The position numbers and the translations under genes were made by a program. From Thermoflexus sp040289485 (GTDB lineage: Bacteria > Chloroflexota > Anaerolineae > Thermoflexales > Thermoflexaceae), in the NCBI RefSeq assembly GCF_040289485.1, contig NZ_PSLG01000024.1, positions 1-29,451 on the forward strand: a stretch of DNA of 29,451 nucleotides. Direction: 5' to 3'. Below, piece after piece: positions 1-7,766 of the stretch. The notes beneath the pieces are model-generated. The model searched no databases. It saw only the letters and a program-made list of their open reading frames with translations, and was not told the origin of the DNA. Numbering within the stretch: position 1 is the stretch's first letter; every line of letters begins with the position of its first letter.

Positions 1-861
1 CAGCGGCTGGAGGCCCAGGCCCGGGCCAACCGTGCTGCGCTGATCCGCCAGATCCAGCAGGCGGCCGGGATGGCCGCCCTGCAACGCCTGGAGGAACGCC
101 CCCCTGAGCCCAGCGAGGCCGAGTTGATGGAGCGGCCCTTCCGGGAACTGAGCCCTGTCGACCTTCAGCGCATGCGACAGATGGTCGCCCGCCTGGCCGC
201 CCGCCTGCGCACCCGGGCCGCCCTGCGCATGAAGCGGGGCGACGGCCGTCGCCTGGACGCCAAGGCCACCCTGCGGGCGAACCTGCGCCACGCCGGCGTC
301 CCCTTTGACCTGCGCTTCCGTCGCCGCCACCTCAAGCCACGCCTGGCCGTCCTCTGCGACCTCAGCACCTCGGTGCGCCACTGCTCCGAGTTCTTCCTGC
401 ACCTGATCTACCTGCTGCAGGATCAGATCAGCCGCACCCGCAGCTTCGTCTTCATCGACGACCTGGCGGAGATCACGCCGATCTTCGCCGAGCACCGTCC
501 GGAGGAGGCGGTGCGATGGGTGCTGCAGGAACACCCGCCGGGGTATTACAACACCGACCTGGGGAACAGCCTGGCCACCTTCTGCCGGGATCACCTGGAC
601 GCGGTGGACCGCCGGACCACAGTGATCATTGTGGGGGACGGGCGGAACAACTACAACGACCCGCGGCTGGACTGCCTGGAGATCATCCGACGGCGGGCGA
701 AGCGCATCCTCTGGTTCAACCCGGAACCCCGCTGGCTCTGGGGCACCGGGGACAGCGACATGCCCCTCTACGCGTCCCTGTGTGCCGCCGTGCACCAGGT
801 GCAGAACCTGGCCGAACTAGCCGAGGCCATCGATCGGCTGTTCGAGCGGGAAGGCGCCTAG
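1..861 (+). CDS. VWA domain protein, CoxE-like (5' end missing)
   Basis: The frame is open from the first base, so the N-terminus lies outside the window; 286 residues are present. An arginine-rich helical stretch leads into a von Willebrand A fold. The MIDAS metal site D-L-S-T-S starts at base 358. It is followed by a hydrophobic helix and the typical late VWA strand 'TTVIIVGDGRNNY', then a tail with 'LWFNPEPRWLWGTGDSDM', which is characteristic of the CoxE/YehP-like VWA family. Such proteins usually act with a MoxR-type AAA+ ATPase encoded next door in assembling or loading metal centres of enzymes; that partner would lie upstream, outside the window. The last codon's TAG overlaps the stop codon of the convergent gene on the other strand. 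Family call is firm; substrate unknown. Confidence 0.88.
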   Translation, partial: QRLEAQARANRAALIRQIQQAAGMAALQRLEERPPEPSEAELMERPFRELSPVDLQRMRQMVARLAARLRTRAALRMKRGDGRRLDAKATLRANLRHAGVPFDLRFRRRHLKPRLAVLCDLSTSVRHCSEFFLHLIYLLQDQISRTRSFVFIDDLAEITPIFAEHRPEEAVRWVLQEHPPGYYNTDLGNSLATFCRDHLDAVDRRTTVIIVGDGRNNYNDPRLDCLEIIRRRAKRILWFNPEPRWLWGTGDSDMPLYASLCAAVHQVQNLAELAEAIDRLFEREGA

Positions 862-1091
862 ATGCCCGTGACCAGCGAGGTGAGGGTGCGCTCCACTCCC
901 TCGATGGTCTGGATCTTCTCGGTGATCACGCGGCCCAGGGCTTGTAAATCCTCCGCCTCCACCAGGGCGATGACGTCGTAAGGGCCGGTGACCACCACGG
1001 CGGATTTGACCTCGGGGAGTTTGCGCAGCGCCTCGGCCACCGCACCGGGCTTGCTCATCGCCGCCTGGATGAACACATACGCCTGCACCAT
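858..1091 (-). CDS. Stand-alone Lrp/AsnC ligand-binding (RAM) domain protein
   Basis: A 77-residue protein equal to the effector-binding half of Lrp/AsnC regulators, without the helix-turn-helix. It shows the alpha-beta sandwich pattern: strand 'VQAYVFIQA', a helix containing 'GAVAEALRKLPEV', then 'AVVVTGPYDVIALVEA' and the closing 'VERTLTSLVTG'. The glycine-containing turn (TGPYD) where amino-acid ligands bind is intact. Such stand-alone RAM proteins oligomerise and may sense amino acids or modulate full-length Lrp proteins. A consensus Shine-Dalgarno (AAAGGAGG) sits 6 bases before the ATG. It is the last gene of the yvcK-lipoprotein operon, 21 bases after the lipoprotein stop, and ends tail to tail on the VWA gene. 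The ligand cannot be read from sequence. Confidence 0.88.
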   Translation of the reverse strand: MVQAYVFIQAAMSKPGAVAEALRKLPEVKSAVVVTGPYDVIALVEAEDLQALGRVITEKIQTIEGVERTLTSLVTGI

Positions 1092-1112
1092 GGAAACCTC
1101 CTTTCGTCGGCC

Positions 1113-1763
1113 TTATAAGGAGGGCACCAGGATCTCGACGGTGCCCACGACGGTGAGCCACCCCGCCTCGATGAGGAGCACGCGGAAGGTGGACTTCAGG
1201 AAGACGCGCGGATGGACCTGCCCTTCCCAGACGATGGAATCCCCCACGTTCCGATCGGGATAGCCGGGGAGCCCCCCGAGCCGGGCGCGGCCCTCCACCT
1301 TCCCTTCGTAAACGATAGGGGTGCCCGGGATCACCCCCCCGCGGGGCACCCGGTGAGTGACCGGGGCGGTGAAGCGCAGGGCCGCCGCAGCCGGGAGCGG
1401 CGCCGCCCGGGGCTGGGCTTCTGCCATCTCCACCCGGACGGTGCCCAGGGCGTGCAGGGCCTGCTCATCGTAGGCGTAGACCCGGAGGCGGTAGCGGATA
1501 AAGAGCGTGGGATGGGGCCGGACATCGGCCTCCAGCGAATCCCCGGCCAGCCGGATTACCTCCTGATCCCCCAGGCGCACCCGGGCTCCCCGGGGAGTCA
1601 CCCCCAGGTAGCGCACTGCGGTCCCGGGGAGGGTCTGGCTCACCGCCAGGTCCACCCGATAGGGCCCCTCATAGGCCAGGGGCCCCGCCGCCGGCCGCGA
1701 CAGGCAGGCGGCCAGCGCCAGGGCTATCGCGGCCGCCATCCCAAGGAGCCGCCTCTGCCCCAT
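1113..1763 (-). CDS. Predicted lipoprotein with two internal repeats
   Basis: 216 residues. The N-terminus has basic residues, a hydrophobic stretch and a lipobox ending at Cys20 (A-L-A-A-C), so it is probably exported and lipidated (lspA is in this window). I do not recognise the family. The mature part contains an internal duplication. Residues about 46-113 and 146-213 each start with P-G-T, pass through a G-D-S turn, then H-P-x-(L/V)-F and an R-V strand, and end in G-T-V-(R/E). This suggests two similar all-beta domains. The ATG at 1763 is preceded by GAGGCGG. A GTG at 1775 that overlaps the yvcK stop is an alternative start. It is co-transcribed behind yvcK with an 8-base gap. A cell-envelope role is possible given the YvcK neighbour, but no function is assigned. 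Confidence 0.8.
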   Translation of the reverse strand: MGQRRLLGMAAAIALALAACLSRPAAGPLAYEGPYRVDLAVSQTLPGTAVRYLGVTPRGARVRLGDQEVIRLAGDSLEADVRPHPTLFIRYRLRVYAYDEQALHALGTVRVEMAEAQPRAAPLPAAAALRFTAPVTHRVPRGGVIPGTPIVYEGKVEGRARLGGLPGYPDRNVGDSIVWEGQVHPRVFLKSTFRVLLIEAGWLTVVGTVEILVPSL

Positions 1764-1771
1764 GGTCCGCC

Positions 1772-3082
1772 TCACCGCCGGTAACGTTCGAAGAGGGCCA
1801 TCAGGGCGCGGGTCAGTTTCTCCGGGTCGTGGCGCCATGGCCTCCGTTCGTCGATCACATCCATGGCCACCACGGTGTAGGGCGGCAAGGGCCGCCCGTC
1901 CCATCGGACGAGATCGCCGACCTCCTCCGGCACCCCCTCCCACGGGACGTCCAGGCGGCTGTTGACCAGGACGATGTCGAAGAGCCCGGGGCCGACATGG
2001 CGCTCGATGGCCTGGACGTGCTCGGCCACCGCATAGCCTTCGGTCTCCCCGATCTGGGTGGCCACGTTGCAGACGTAGACTTTCAGGGCGCGGCTGGCCC
2101 GGATGGCCGGGACGATCCCCTCCACCAACAGGTTCGGCAACACGCTGGTGTAGAGGCTCCCCGGGCCCAGCACGATGAGATCCGCCTCCAGGAGAGCCCG
2201 GATGGTCTCCGGATAGGCCCGGGCGTGCTCGGGGATCAGCCACACGCGCTCGATGCGGCCCCGCACCTCCGGGATGGCCGACTCCCCGTCCACCCGGTGC
2301 ACCCGCCCCTCGGCGTCGCGGATCTCGGCAGCCAGCACCACGTGCTCGACAGTGCACGGCAGCACACGGCCGCGGACTGCCAGCACACGGCTGGACTCGG
2401 CGACGGCCTGCTCGAAGCTCCCCGTGATCTCCGCCATGGCGGCGATGAACAGGTTCCCGAAGGCGTGGCCGTTCAAGCCGGTCCCCTTTCCGAAGCGATA
2501 CTGGAAAAGAGCCGTCATCAGGGGCTCCGCTTCGGCCAGGGCGGCCAGGCAGTTCCGGAAGTCCCCCGGGGGCAGAAGGCCCATCTCCCGGCGGAGACGC
2601 CCGGAACTTCCCCCGTCGTCGGCCACGGTGACCACCGCCGTCAGCCGTGCGCTGATGGCCTTCAGCCCGCGCAACAGGGTTGACTGGCCGGTCCCCCCAC
2701 CGATGACCACGATCCGGGGCCCCCGCTCCCGCTGCCGGTGGCGATGCAGGATCTCCGCCACGTCCCGCCCGGGCTGGACGAAGGGCGCCAGCAGGGTCCG
2801 GTTCAGCCGCACCAGGGCCAGGGCGGTGGTGGCGATCCCCAGGGCGCCGAAGAGCGCCGCCCGGCCGAGCCGGGGGATGAACTGGAGGGTGAGGTAATAG
2901 AAAACGGGCGGGAACGGCTGCTCCCGGTAAAGGGTCACCAGCACATACGCCAAGGCCAGGGCCAGTTCGGTGATCCCCAGCAGAAGCACCAAGAGCCACC
3001 GCTTGACCCCCAGGCCGGGCGTCAGCCAGTAGCCCAGGGAACGGAGGACCGTCCCCTGGGCCCTGCGTCCGCGCGTTCTCAT
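1772..3082 (-). CDS. yvcK: YvcK/CofD-like protein with N-terminal membrane anchor
   Basis: 436 residues. The first ~110 hold two hydrophobic segments, around 'WLLVLLLGITELALALAYVL' and 'ALFGALGIATTALALV'. The rest is the YvcK (gluconeogenesis factor, UDP-sugar-binding) fold. It shows the nucleotide-binding loop V-I-G-G-G-T-G-Q-S, the V-A-D-D-G-G-S-S-G-R-L-R motif, P-P-G-D-F-R-N-C-L and later 'LGPGSLYTSVLPNLLV'. Known YvcK proteins bind UDP-GlcNAc and balance carbon between gluconeogenesis and cell-wall precursor synthesis. The classical B. subtilis form is soluble and about 320 residues, so the membrane extension is a lineage feature. The ATG at 3082 has a GGGAGGGAGG ribosome binding site. 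It is divergent from the metalloprotease gene and is the first gene of a three-gene operon. Confidence 0.9.
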   Translation of the reverse strand: MRTRGRRAQGTVLRSLGYWLTPGLGVKRWLLVLLLGITELALALAYVLVTLYREQPFPPVFYYLTLQFIPRLGRAALFGALGIATTALALVRLNRTLLAPFVQPGRDVAEILHRHRQRERGPRIVVIGGGTGQSTLLRGLKAISARLTAVVTVADDGGSSGRLRREMGLLPPGDFRNCLAALAEAEPLMTALFQYRFGKGTGLNGHAFGNLFIAAMAEITGSFEQAVAESSRVLAVRGRVLPCTVEHVVLAAEIRDAEGRVHRVDGESAIPEVRGRIERVWLIPEHARAYPETIRALLEADLIVLGPGSLYTSVLPNLLVEGIVPAIRASRALKVYVCNVATQIGETEGYAVAEHVQAIERHVGPGLFDIVLVNSRLDVPWEGVPEEVGDLVRWDGRPLPPYTVVAMDVIDERRPWRHDPEKLTRALMALFERYRR

Positions 3083-3149
3083 CGCCTGCCTCCCTCCCAG
3101 CCGGCGGCCCGCGGGCGGGAGCACCCCGCCATCGCCGGGCCTCTCTTTT

Positions 3150-3158
3150 ACTATACCA
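3150..3158 (-). promoter_or_regulatory. Putative extended -10 promoter for yvcK
   Basis: Read on the minus strand this is TGGTATAGT: a TGn extension plus TATAGT (5 of 6 to consensus), about 70 bases before the yvcK start in a divergent intergenic region. No good -35 is seen at 17 bases, as expected for extended -10 promoters. Prediction from sequence only. Confidence 0.42.
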
Positions 3159-3179
3159 GATCCAGCCGCCCCGCGATCT

Positions 3180-3208
3180 TTGCGCGCCCCTCCCTCCTGC
3201 CTTAGACT
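3180..3208 (+). promoter_or_regulatory. Putative promoter for the metalloprotease-PBP operon
   Basis: TTGCGC at 3180 and TAGACT at 3203-3208 are 17 bases apart, matching sigma-70 type -35 and -10 boxes at 3 and 4 of 6 positions. Transcription would start near 3215, leaving a short leader before the ATG at 3242. It lies next to the divergent yvcK promoter, so the two may be reciprocally controlled. Confidence 0.38.
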
Positions 3209-3241
3209 GAAGCCGGAGACCTGGCCGAGGTTTTCCCTTCG

Positions 3242-4342
3242 ATGAACACAGCGTTTTTCGAAACGGAATGGGCGCCGTCCCCGGCGGACCGGCTGGCCGC
3301 CGCGTTGCGGGATCTCTTTGTCATCACCGAGACCCAGATCCTCTACCCTCCGGATCAGGTCATCGCCTTCAACGGTTACCTCCGGGCCGACGCGGAATCG
3401 GCCTTCGAGATCCTGAGGGCCCGCTTTGAGCCCCTGGGCTACACGCCGATCCTGCGCCGCCACGGGCGCATGGACCAGGTCATCGCCCAGGCCGGCGTGG
3501 CCCGGCCCTCCCGCAGCCGCCCGTGGATCCACCTGGCCCTGTTCCTGGCCACGGTGGCCACCACCATCTGGGCCGGCGCCCTCTACGGGGGTGGGGAGAG
3601 GCTGGACTGGGCCCAGGGCCTCGCCTTCGCGGGGGCGCTCCTGCTCATCCTGGGCGTCCACGAGATGGGCCATTACATCGCCGCCCGGCTGCACCGCAGC
3701 GCCGTCACCCTGCCCTACTTCATCCCGGCGCCGCCCTTCGTCGGGATGCTCGGCACCTTCGGGGCCTTCATCCAGATCCGCTCGCCGATCCGGGACCGCA
3801 AGGCGCTGTTCGATATCGGGGTGGCAGGGCCTCTGGCCGGGCTGGCCGTGGCCCTCCCCATCCTCACCTATGGCCTCCTCACCTCCCCGGTGGTGCGTGT
3901 CCAGGGCCCCGTCTTCCTGGAGGGGAACTCCCTCCTCTACTGGGGGCTGAAGCGGCTGATCTTCGGGCGCCCGCTGCCCGGAGGCGGCTTCGACGTTCAA
4001 CTCAACGCCATCGCCTGGGCCGGATGGATCGGGCTATTGGTGACCGCTTTCAACCTGCTGCCTCTGGGACAACTGGACGGGGGGCACATCCTGTATGCGA
4101 TGCTGGGCCGGACGGCGTGGCGGATCTCGGAACTGGGCGTGTTCGCCCTGCTGCTGCTGGGCCTGCGCTGGCCCGGCTGGTTCCTCTGGGCGTTCCTGCC
4201 CATGTTCACCGGCCTGCGCCATCCCCCACCCCTGAACGACATCACTCCGCTAGGCCCGGTCCGTCAGGCCATTGGGATCATGACCTGGATCCTCTTCCTG
4301 TTGATCTTCGTCCCGGCCCCCTTCTCCGTAGTGAACTTCTGA
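3242..4342 (+). CDS. Site-2 protease family (M50) membrane metalloprotease
   Basis: 366 residues. A soluble N-terminal domain of about 90 residues precedes a polytopic membrane core. The zinc site H-E-M-G-H is at residues 140-144 inside a hydrophobic helix, and the third ligand motif N-x-x-P-x-G-x-L-D-G is at 271-280 (Asp279). Between them is the 'G-x-F-G-A-F-I' loop common in this family. Site-2 proteases cut substrates within the membrane, for example anti-sigma factors or signal-peptide remnants. This subfamily resembles the plant/cyanobacterial EGY type, with a similar N-terminal region. No PDZ domain is visible. It is 16 bases upstream of the penicillin-binding protein gene, so a shared envelope role is likely; the substrate is unknown. 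The ribosome binding site (GAGG) is weak and distant. Confidence 0.92.
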   Translation: MNTAFFETEWAPSPADRLAAALRDLFVITETQILYPPDQVIAFNGYLRADAESAFEILRARFEPLGYTPILRRHGRMDQVIAQAGVARPSRSRPWIHLALFLATVATTIWAGALYGGGERLDWAQGLAFAGALLLILGVHEMGHYIAARLHRSAVTLPYFIPAPPFVGMLGTFGAFIQIRSPIRDRKALFDIGVAGPLAGLAVALPILTYGLLTSPVVRVQGPVFLEGNSLLYWGLKRLIFGRPLPGGGFDVQLNAIAWAGWIGLLVTAFNLLPLGQLDGGHILYAMLGRTAWRISELGVFALLLLGLRWPGWFLWAFLPMFTGLRHPPPLNDITPLGPVRQAIGIMTWILFLLIFVPAPFSVVNF

Positions 4343-4358
4343 ACACCAGCTGCGGACC

Positions 4359-6833
4359 ATGGGTCGGAGGCGGAGCAGCCGGTGGCGCGTCCGCTGGCGC
4401 TGGATCGGCGCCCTAGTCGGACTGGGAGCCGGGGCCTGGGGCCTGTTCGCCCTGTGGATCGGCCCGCTGCCGGATCCCGAGGATCTGCCGCGCCGGGGGC
4501 CGGCGCCGACGGTGCACATCCTGGACCGGCACGGCCGCTTGCTCTATGCGTTTGCCCACCCCCATGCCAGCCGCCACCCCTGGATCCCCCTCGTCCGCAT
4601 CCCGGCCGCCTGCCGGGATGCCACCCTGGCCACCGAAGACGCGCGGTTCTACCGCCATCCCGGGGTGGACCCCTTGGCCGTCCTGCGGGCCCTGGGGGCG
4701 GCCCTGCGGGGGGAGTCGGCGGGCGGGGCCAGCACGCTCCCGCAACAGATCGCCCGTTCCCTGTTGCTGAGCCCGGACGAACGGACGGCCCGCACCCTGC
4801 GCCGCAAGGCGCGGGAGGCGATCCTGGCCCTGGAACTGAGCCGGCGCTACCCTAAGGACGCCCTCCTGGAGATCTATCTGAACACCGTCTTCTACGGCCA
4901 TTTCGCCTATGGCCTGGAGGCCGCCGCCCGCACCTACTTCGGCAAAAGCGCGGCCGAACTGGATCTGGCCGAGTGCGCCCTGCTGGCCGGCCTCCCCCAA
5001 TCCCCCAGCCGCTACGATCCCCTGACCCACCCCCAGGCGGCGGAAGAGCGCCGCCGCCAGGTCCTCGGGCTGATGGTCCGCCATGGCTTCCTCTCCCCTG
5101 CCCAGGCCGAGGCCGCGGCCGCCGAGCGCCTGCAGCTCGCCGCCGTCCCCTTTCCCATCCACGCCCCGCACTTTGTCATGGCCGTCTGGGAGGAACTGAC
5201 CGCCCGCTACGGGGAAGCCGTCCTCTTCGAGGGCGGTGTGGTGGTCACCACCACCCTGGACCTGGCCTGGAACGAGGCCTTCAAGGCCCTGTTGCGGCGG
5301 CGTCTGGAGGAGATCAACCGCCCGGGGCCCGATCGGCCCGGGGCCGGGGCCCGGAACGGGGCCATCGTCGCCCTGGACCCCCAAACCGGGGAGGTCCTGG
5401 CGTGGGTGGGGAGCCCAGATTACTTCGATCCTGCCATCAGCGGGGCCGTGGACGGCGTGCGCATCCCCCGTCAGCCGGGCTCGGCCCTCAAGCCGTTCAC
5501 CTACGCCCTCGCCTTCGACCCGCAGACCGGCCCGCTGCTGACCCCCGCCACGATCCTCTGGGACCTTCCCCAGACCTTCCCCACGGCGGAGGGGGAGGGC
5601 TACACCCCTCTCAATTACGATCGCCGCTTCCACGGACCGGTTTCCGCCCGGGTAGCCCTGGCCTCTTCCCTCAACGTCCCAGCCGTGGCCGTCCTGGAGC
5701 AGGTCGGCGTCCCCCGCCTGCTCCACCTGTTGGACGCGCTGGGGGTCCGGCTCCCGGGCCCGCCCACGCGCTACGGCCTGGCTCTCACCCTGGGGGGTGG
5801 GGAGGTGCGGCTGCTGGATCTGACCGCTGCCTACGCGGCCCTGGCCAACGGCGGCCGTCGGGTCACCCCACGCCTCATCCGGGAGATCCGAGATCAGGCG
5901 GGGCGCCCCTGGGATCCGGGCCCGGGCGGCCCCGGCCCGGAGGTCCTGGACCCGCGGGCGGCTTTCCTGGTGACCGACATCCTCCAGGACCCGGAGGCGC
6001 GCATCCTGGGCTTCGGCCCCTGGAGCCCTCTGAACCTCTCCCGGCCGGCGGCGGTCAAGACCGGCACCAGCGCCGATTGGCGGGACAACTGGACGATCGG
6101 ATACACCCCGGATCTGGTGGTCGGCGTGTGGGTGGGCAACGTCGATCAGCGGCCGATGCGGGAGGTCTCTGGGGTGACGGGCGCGGCGCCGATCTGGCAC
6201 GAGGCGATGGAAGTCGGGCACCGAGGGCGGCCGGTCCGGAGCTTCCCGATCCCGGAGGGCGTCCGCCGGGCTACCGTCTGCGCCCTTTCCGGGAAACAGC
6301 CCACCCCGGATTGCCCCCACACCCGGGAGGAATGGTTCATCGCGGGAACGGAGCCCCAGACCCCGGACGACCTTTACCGGCGGCTCCGCATCGACCGTCG
6401 CACCGGGGATCTGGCGACGGCCGAGACCCCGCCCGAGGCCGTCGCGGAGCGGGTGTTCATCATGTGGCCGCCGGCGGCGTGGAAGTGGGCCCAGGAGAAC
6501 GGACTGGAACTGCCCCCGCCCGCCGCCTACGCCGGGGGCGCCCCGTCTGCGCGCCTGCGCTGGGTCTCCCCGCCGGCGGGGGCGCTCTACCGATGGAGCC
6601 CACGGCTGCCGGCGGAGGCCCAGCGGGTGCTCATCGAACTCCACTGGAGCGGCCCCGACCTCCCCCGCTGGGTGGAGGTGGCGGTGGACGGAGAGCGATG
6701 GGCAGGTTGGGACCGGCCGCCCTATCGGACGTGGTGGCCGCTGCGGCCAGGGGTCATCCGCCTCACGGCCTTTGCGGAGACGGCGGATGGACGCCGTTTC
6801 GAGGCACCCCCTCTCGAGATTACCGTGCGCTAG
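4359..6833 (+). CDS. pbpC: Class A penicillin-binding protein, PBP1C type
   Basis: 824 residues. A basic N-terminus and one membrane anchor (about 14-34) precede the glycosyltransferase family 51 domain. Its catalytic Glu93 is in A-T-E-D-x-R-F-Y-x-H-P-G, with the G-G-A-S-T-L-x-Q-Q motif at about 122-130. The transpeptidase domain carries S-x-x-K with nucleophile Ser375 and Lys378, S-L-N at 437-439 and K-T-G at 567-569. All catalytic motifs are intact, so the enzyme should polymerise and cross-link peptidoglycan. The C-terminal ~150 residues after about 680 form a beta-rich extension like the BiPBP_C domain of PBP1C, which supports that subtype over PBP1A. It lies directly behind the metalloprotease gene and ends facing the translin gene across a 159-base convergent spacer with no convincing terminator. 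Confidence 0.92.
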   Translation: MGRRRSSRWRVRWRWIGALVGLGAGAWGLFALWIGPLPDPEDLPRRGPAPTVHILDRHGRLLYAFAHPHASRHPWIPLVRIPAACRDATLATEDARFYRHPGVDPLAVLRALGAALRGESAGGASTLPQQIARSLLLSPDERTARTLRRKAREAILALELSRRYPKDALLEIYLNTVFYGHFAYGLEAAARTYFGKSAAELDLAECALLAGLPQSPSRYDPLTHPQAAEERRRQVLGLMVRHGFLSPAQAEAAAAERLQLAAVPFPIHAPHFVMAVWEELTARYGEAVLFEGGVVVTTTLDLAWNEAFKALLRRRLEEINRPGPDRPGAGARNGAIVALDPQTGEVLAWVGSPDYFDPAISGAVDGVRIPRQPGSALKPFTYALAFDPQTGPLLTPATILWDLPQTFPTAEGEGYTPLNYDRRFHGPVSARVALASSLNVPAVAVLEQVGVPRLLHLLDALGVRLPGPPTRYGLALTLGGGEVRLLDLTAAYAALANGGRRVTPRLIREIRDQAGRPWDPGPGGPGPEVLDPRAAFLVTDILQDPEARILGFGPWSPLNLSRPAAVKTGTSADWRDNWTIGYTPDLVVGVWVGNVDQRPMREVSGVTGAAPIWHEAMEVGHRGRPVRSFPIPEGVRRATVCALSGKQPTPDCPHTREEWFIAGTEPQTPDDLYRRLRIDRRTGDLATAETPPEAVAERVFIMWPPAAWKWAQENGLELPPPAAYAGGAPSARLRWVSPPAGALYRWSPRLPAEAQRVLIELHWSGPDLPRWVEVAVDGERWAGWDRPPYRTWWPLRPGVIRLTAFAETADGRRFEAPPLEITVR

Positions 6834-6992
6834 GGCAGGGGCGGCCCGCGAAGGCCGTTCACGCCGTGGCGGGGAGGCCCTCTGGCGGAGGCCGGAAGAC
6901 AAAGCCGCCTGGGATGGAGTGCCGGTGGGCCGCGGGCGGGCGCGGATCGGCCGGGACACAGCGGGCGGCGCCCGGTCCGCGGCGGGCTCCCT

Positions 6993-7637
6993 TCAAGGAG
7001 GCCCCGGGACGGAGCGCTCCAGCCGCTGGAGGGCCTGTTGCAGCCGATGCTCCTGTATGCTCAAGGTCAGTTCCCCCCGCGTCCGCTCCAGCGTCCCCCG
7101 GACCACATCGGTGGCCCGCCGGAGATTGCCGGTGAGGGCGTCGGGATAATCCATCGTGATCAGGACCTCATAGATCTCATCCATCGCCCGGAGCAGCCGC
7201 TCCGCCTCCGCAAAGCGGTCGGTCCGGATCAGGTCCAGGATGCGGCGCCGCAGTTCGGTCGCCGCCTCGGCCAGGCCGTTGAGGTAAGCCGCCTCAGAGA
7301 CGTTCAGGTCCCGCGGGCCGGGGAGTCGACGCCCGGTGGCCAGGGCGTAAACGAGAGAGGCCTCAGCCCACTCCTTGAGGGCGTCCTGAGCGTATCCGGC
7401 GTAGAGCAACTCCGGGAAGGGCGCCAGATCCATCTGGAGGGTGAAAGCAGCCTGCCGGGCCTGATCCAGCAGGCCCTCGGCCTCCGTGTAATCCTCCCGG
7501 TGGACGGCCCGGATGGCCAGGGCGCACAGCCGGATCAACTCCCGGCAGCGCACCAGCGCCGCGTCCCGGGCGCTGTTCTTGGCCTCCAGGGACGAGCGGA
7601 TCTCCTGAGCGATCGCCTCCAATTCCCCCAGGTCCAT
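6993..7637 (-). CDS. Translin family protein (prokaryotic translin)
   Basis: 214 residues, predicted almost wholly alpha-helical. The C-terminal segment reads 'DYPDALTGNLRRATDVVRGT' followed by L-E-x-T-R-G-E-L-T, a hallmark of the translin/TRAX superfamily. Another helix holds 'RCRELIRLCALAIRAVHR'. Eukaryotic translin and TRAX form an octameric RNA-binding ribonuclease (C3PO). Prokaryotic homologues occur in archaea and some bacteria, and a few have been shown to cut RNA. The acidic catalytic residues of TRAX cannot be placed with confidence from reading alone. It follows ssb after a 129-base gap that contains a perfect palindrome. Product databases sometimes mislabel this family as haloacid dehalogenase. 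Confidence 0.8.
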   Translation of the reverse strand: MDLGELEAIAQEIRSSLEAKNSARDAALVRCRELIRLCALAIRAVHREDYTEAEGLLDQARQAAFTLQMDLAPFPELLYAGYAQDALKEWAEASLVYALATGRRLPGPRDLNVSEAAYLNGLAEAATELRRRILDLIRTDRFAEAERLLRAMDEIYEVLITMDYPDALTGNLRRATDVVRGTLERTRGELTLSIQEHRLQQALQRLERSVPGPP

Positions 7638-7661
7638 CTATTCTCCTCGACCGCAACGGAT

Positions 7662-7689
7662 GCGGGGGCGGGATATTATCCGCCCCCGC
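7662..7689. repeat. Perfect 10-bp inverted repeat between ssb and the translin gene
   Basis: The arms GCGGGGGCGG (7662-7671) and CCGCCCCCGC (7680-7689) flank GATATTAT. It sits 24 bases before the translin start and 77 bases after the ssb stop. There is no T-run on the minus strand after it, so it is a poor intrinsic terminator. Its A/T-rich centre reads ATAATATC on the minus strand and could be a -10 box inside an operator. Confidence 0.7.
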
Positions 7690-7766
7690 CATGTTCCGCT
7701 GCTGGACGCCCCCATGGGGCGGTGTGACCGGAGGGGCCGAGGGCCTTCGGATCCGCCCCCTCCGAA

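Noticed and set aside
4413..6959. Very long open frame on the minus strand opposite the penicillin-binding protein
   Set aside because: It mirrors a gene with all catalytic motifs intact. The product is a proline/glycine/arginine-rich sequence with no recognisable family, as expected from antisense frames in GC-rich DNA.
6834..6992. Possible bidirectional terminator in the convergent gap after the penicillin-binding protein
   Set aside because: Several short GC-rich inverted repeats are present, but none has a stable stem followed by a T-run on either strand.
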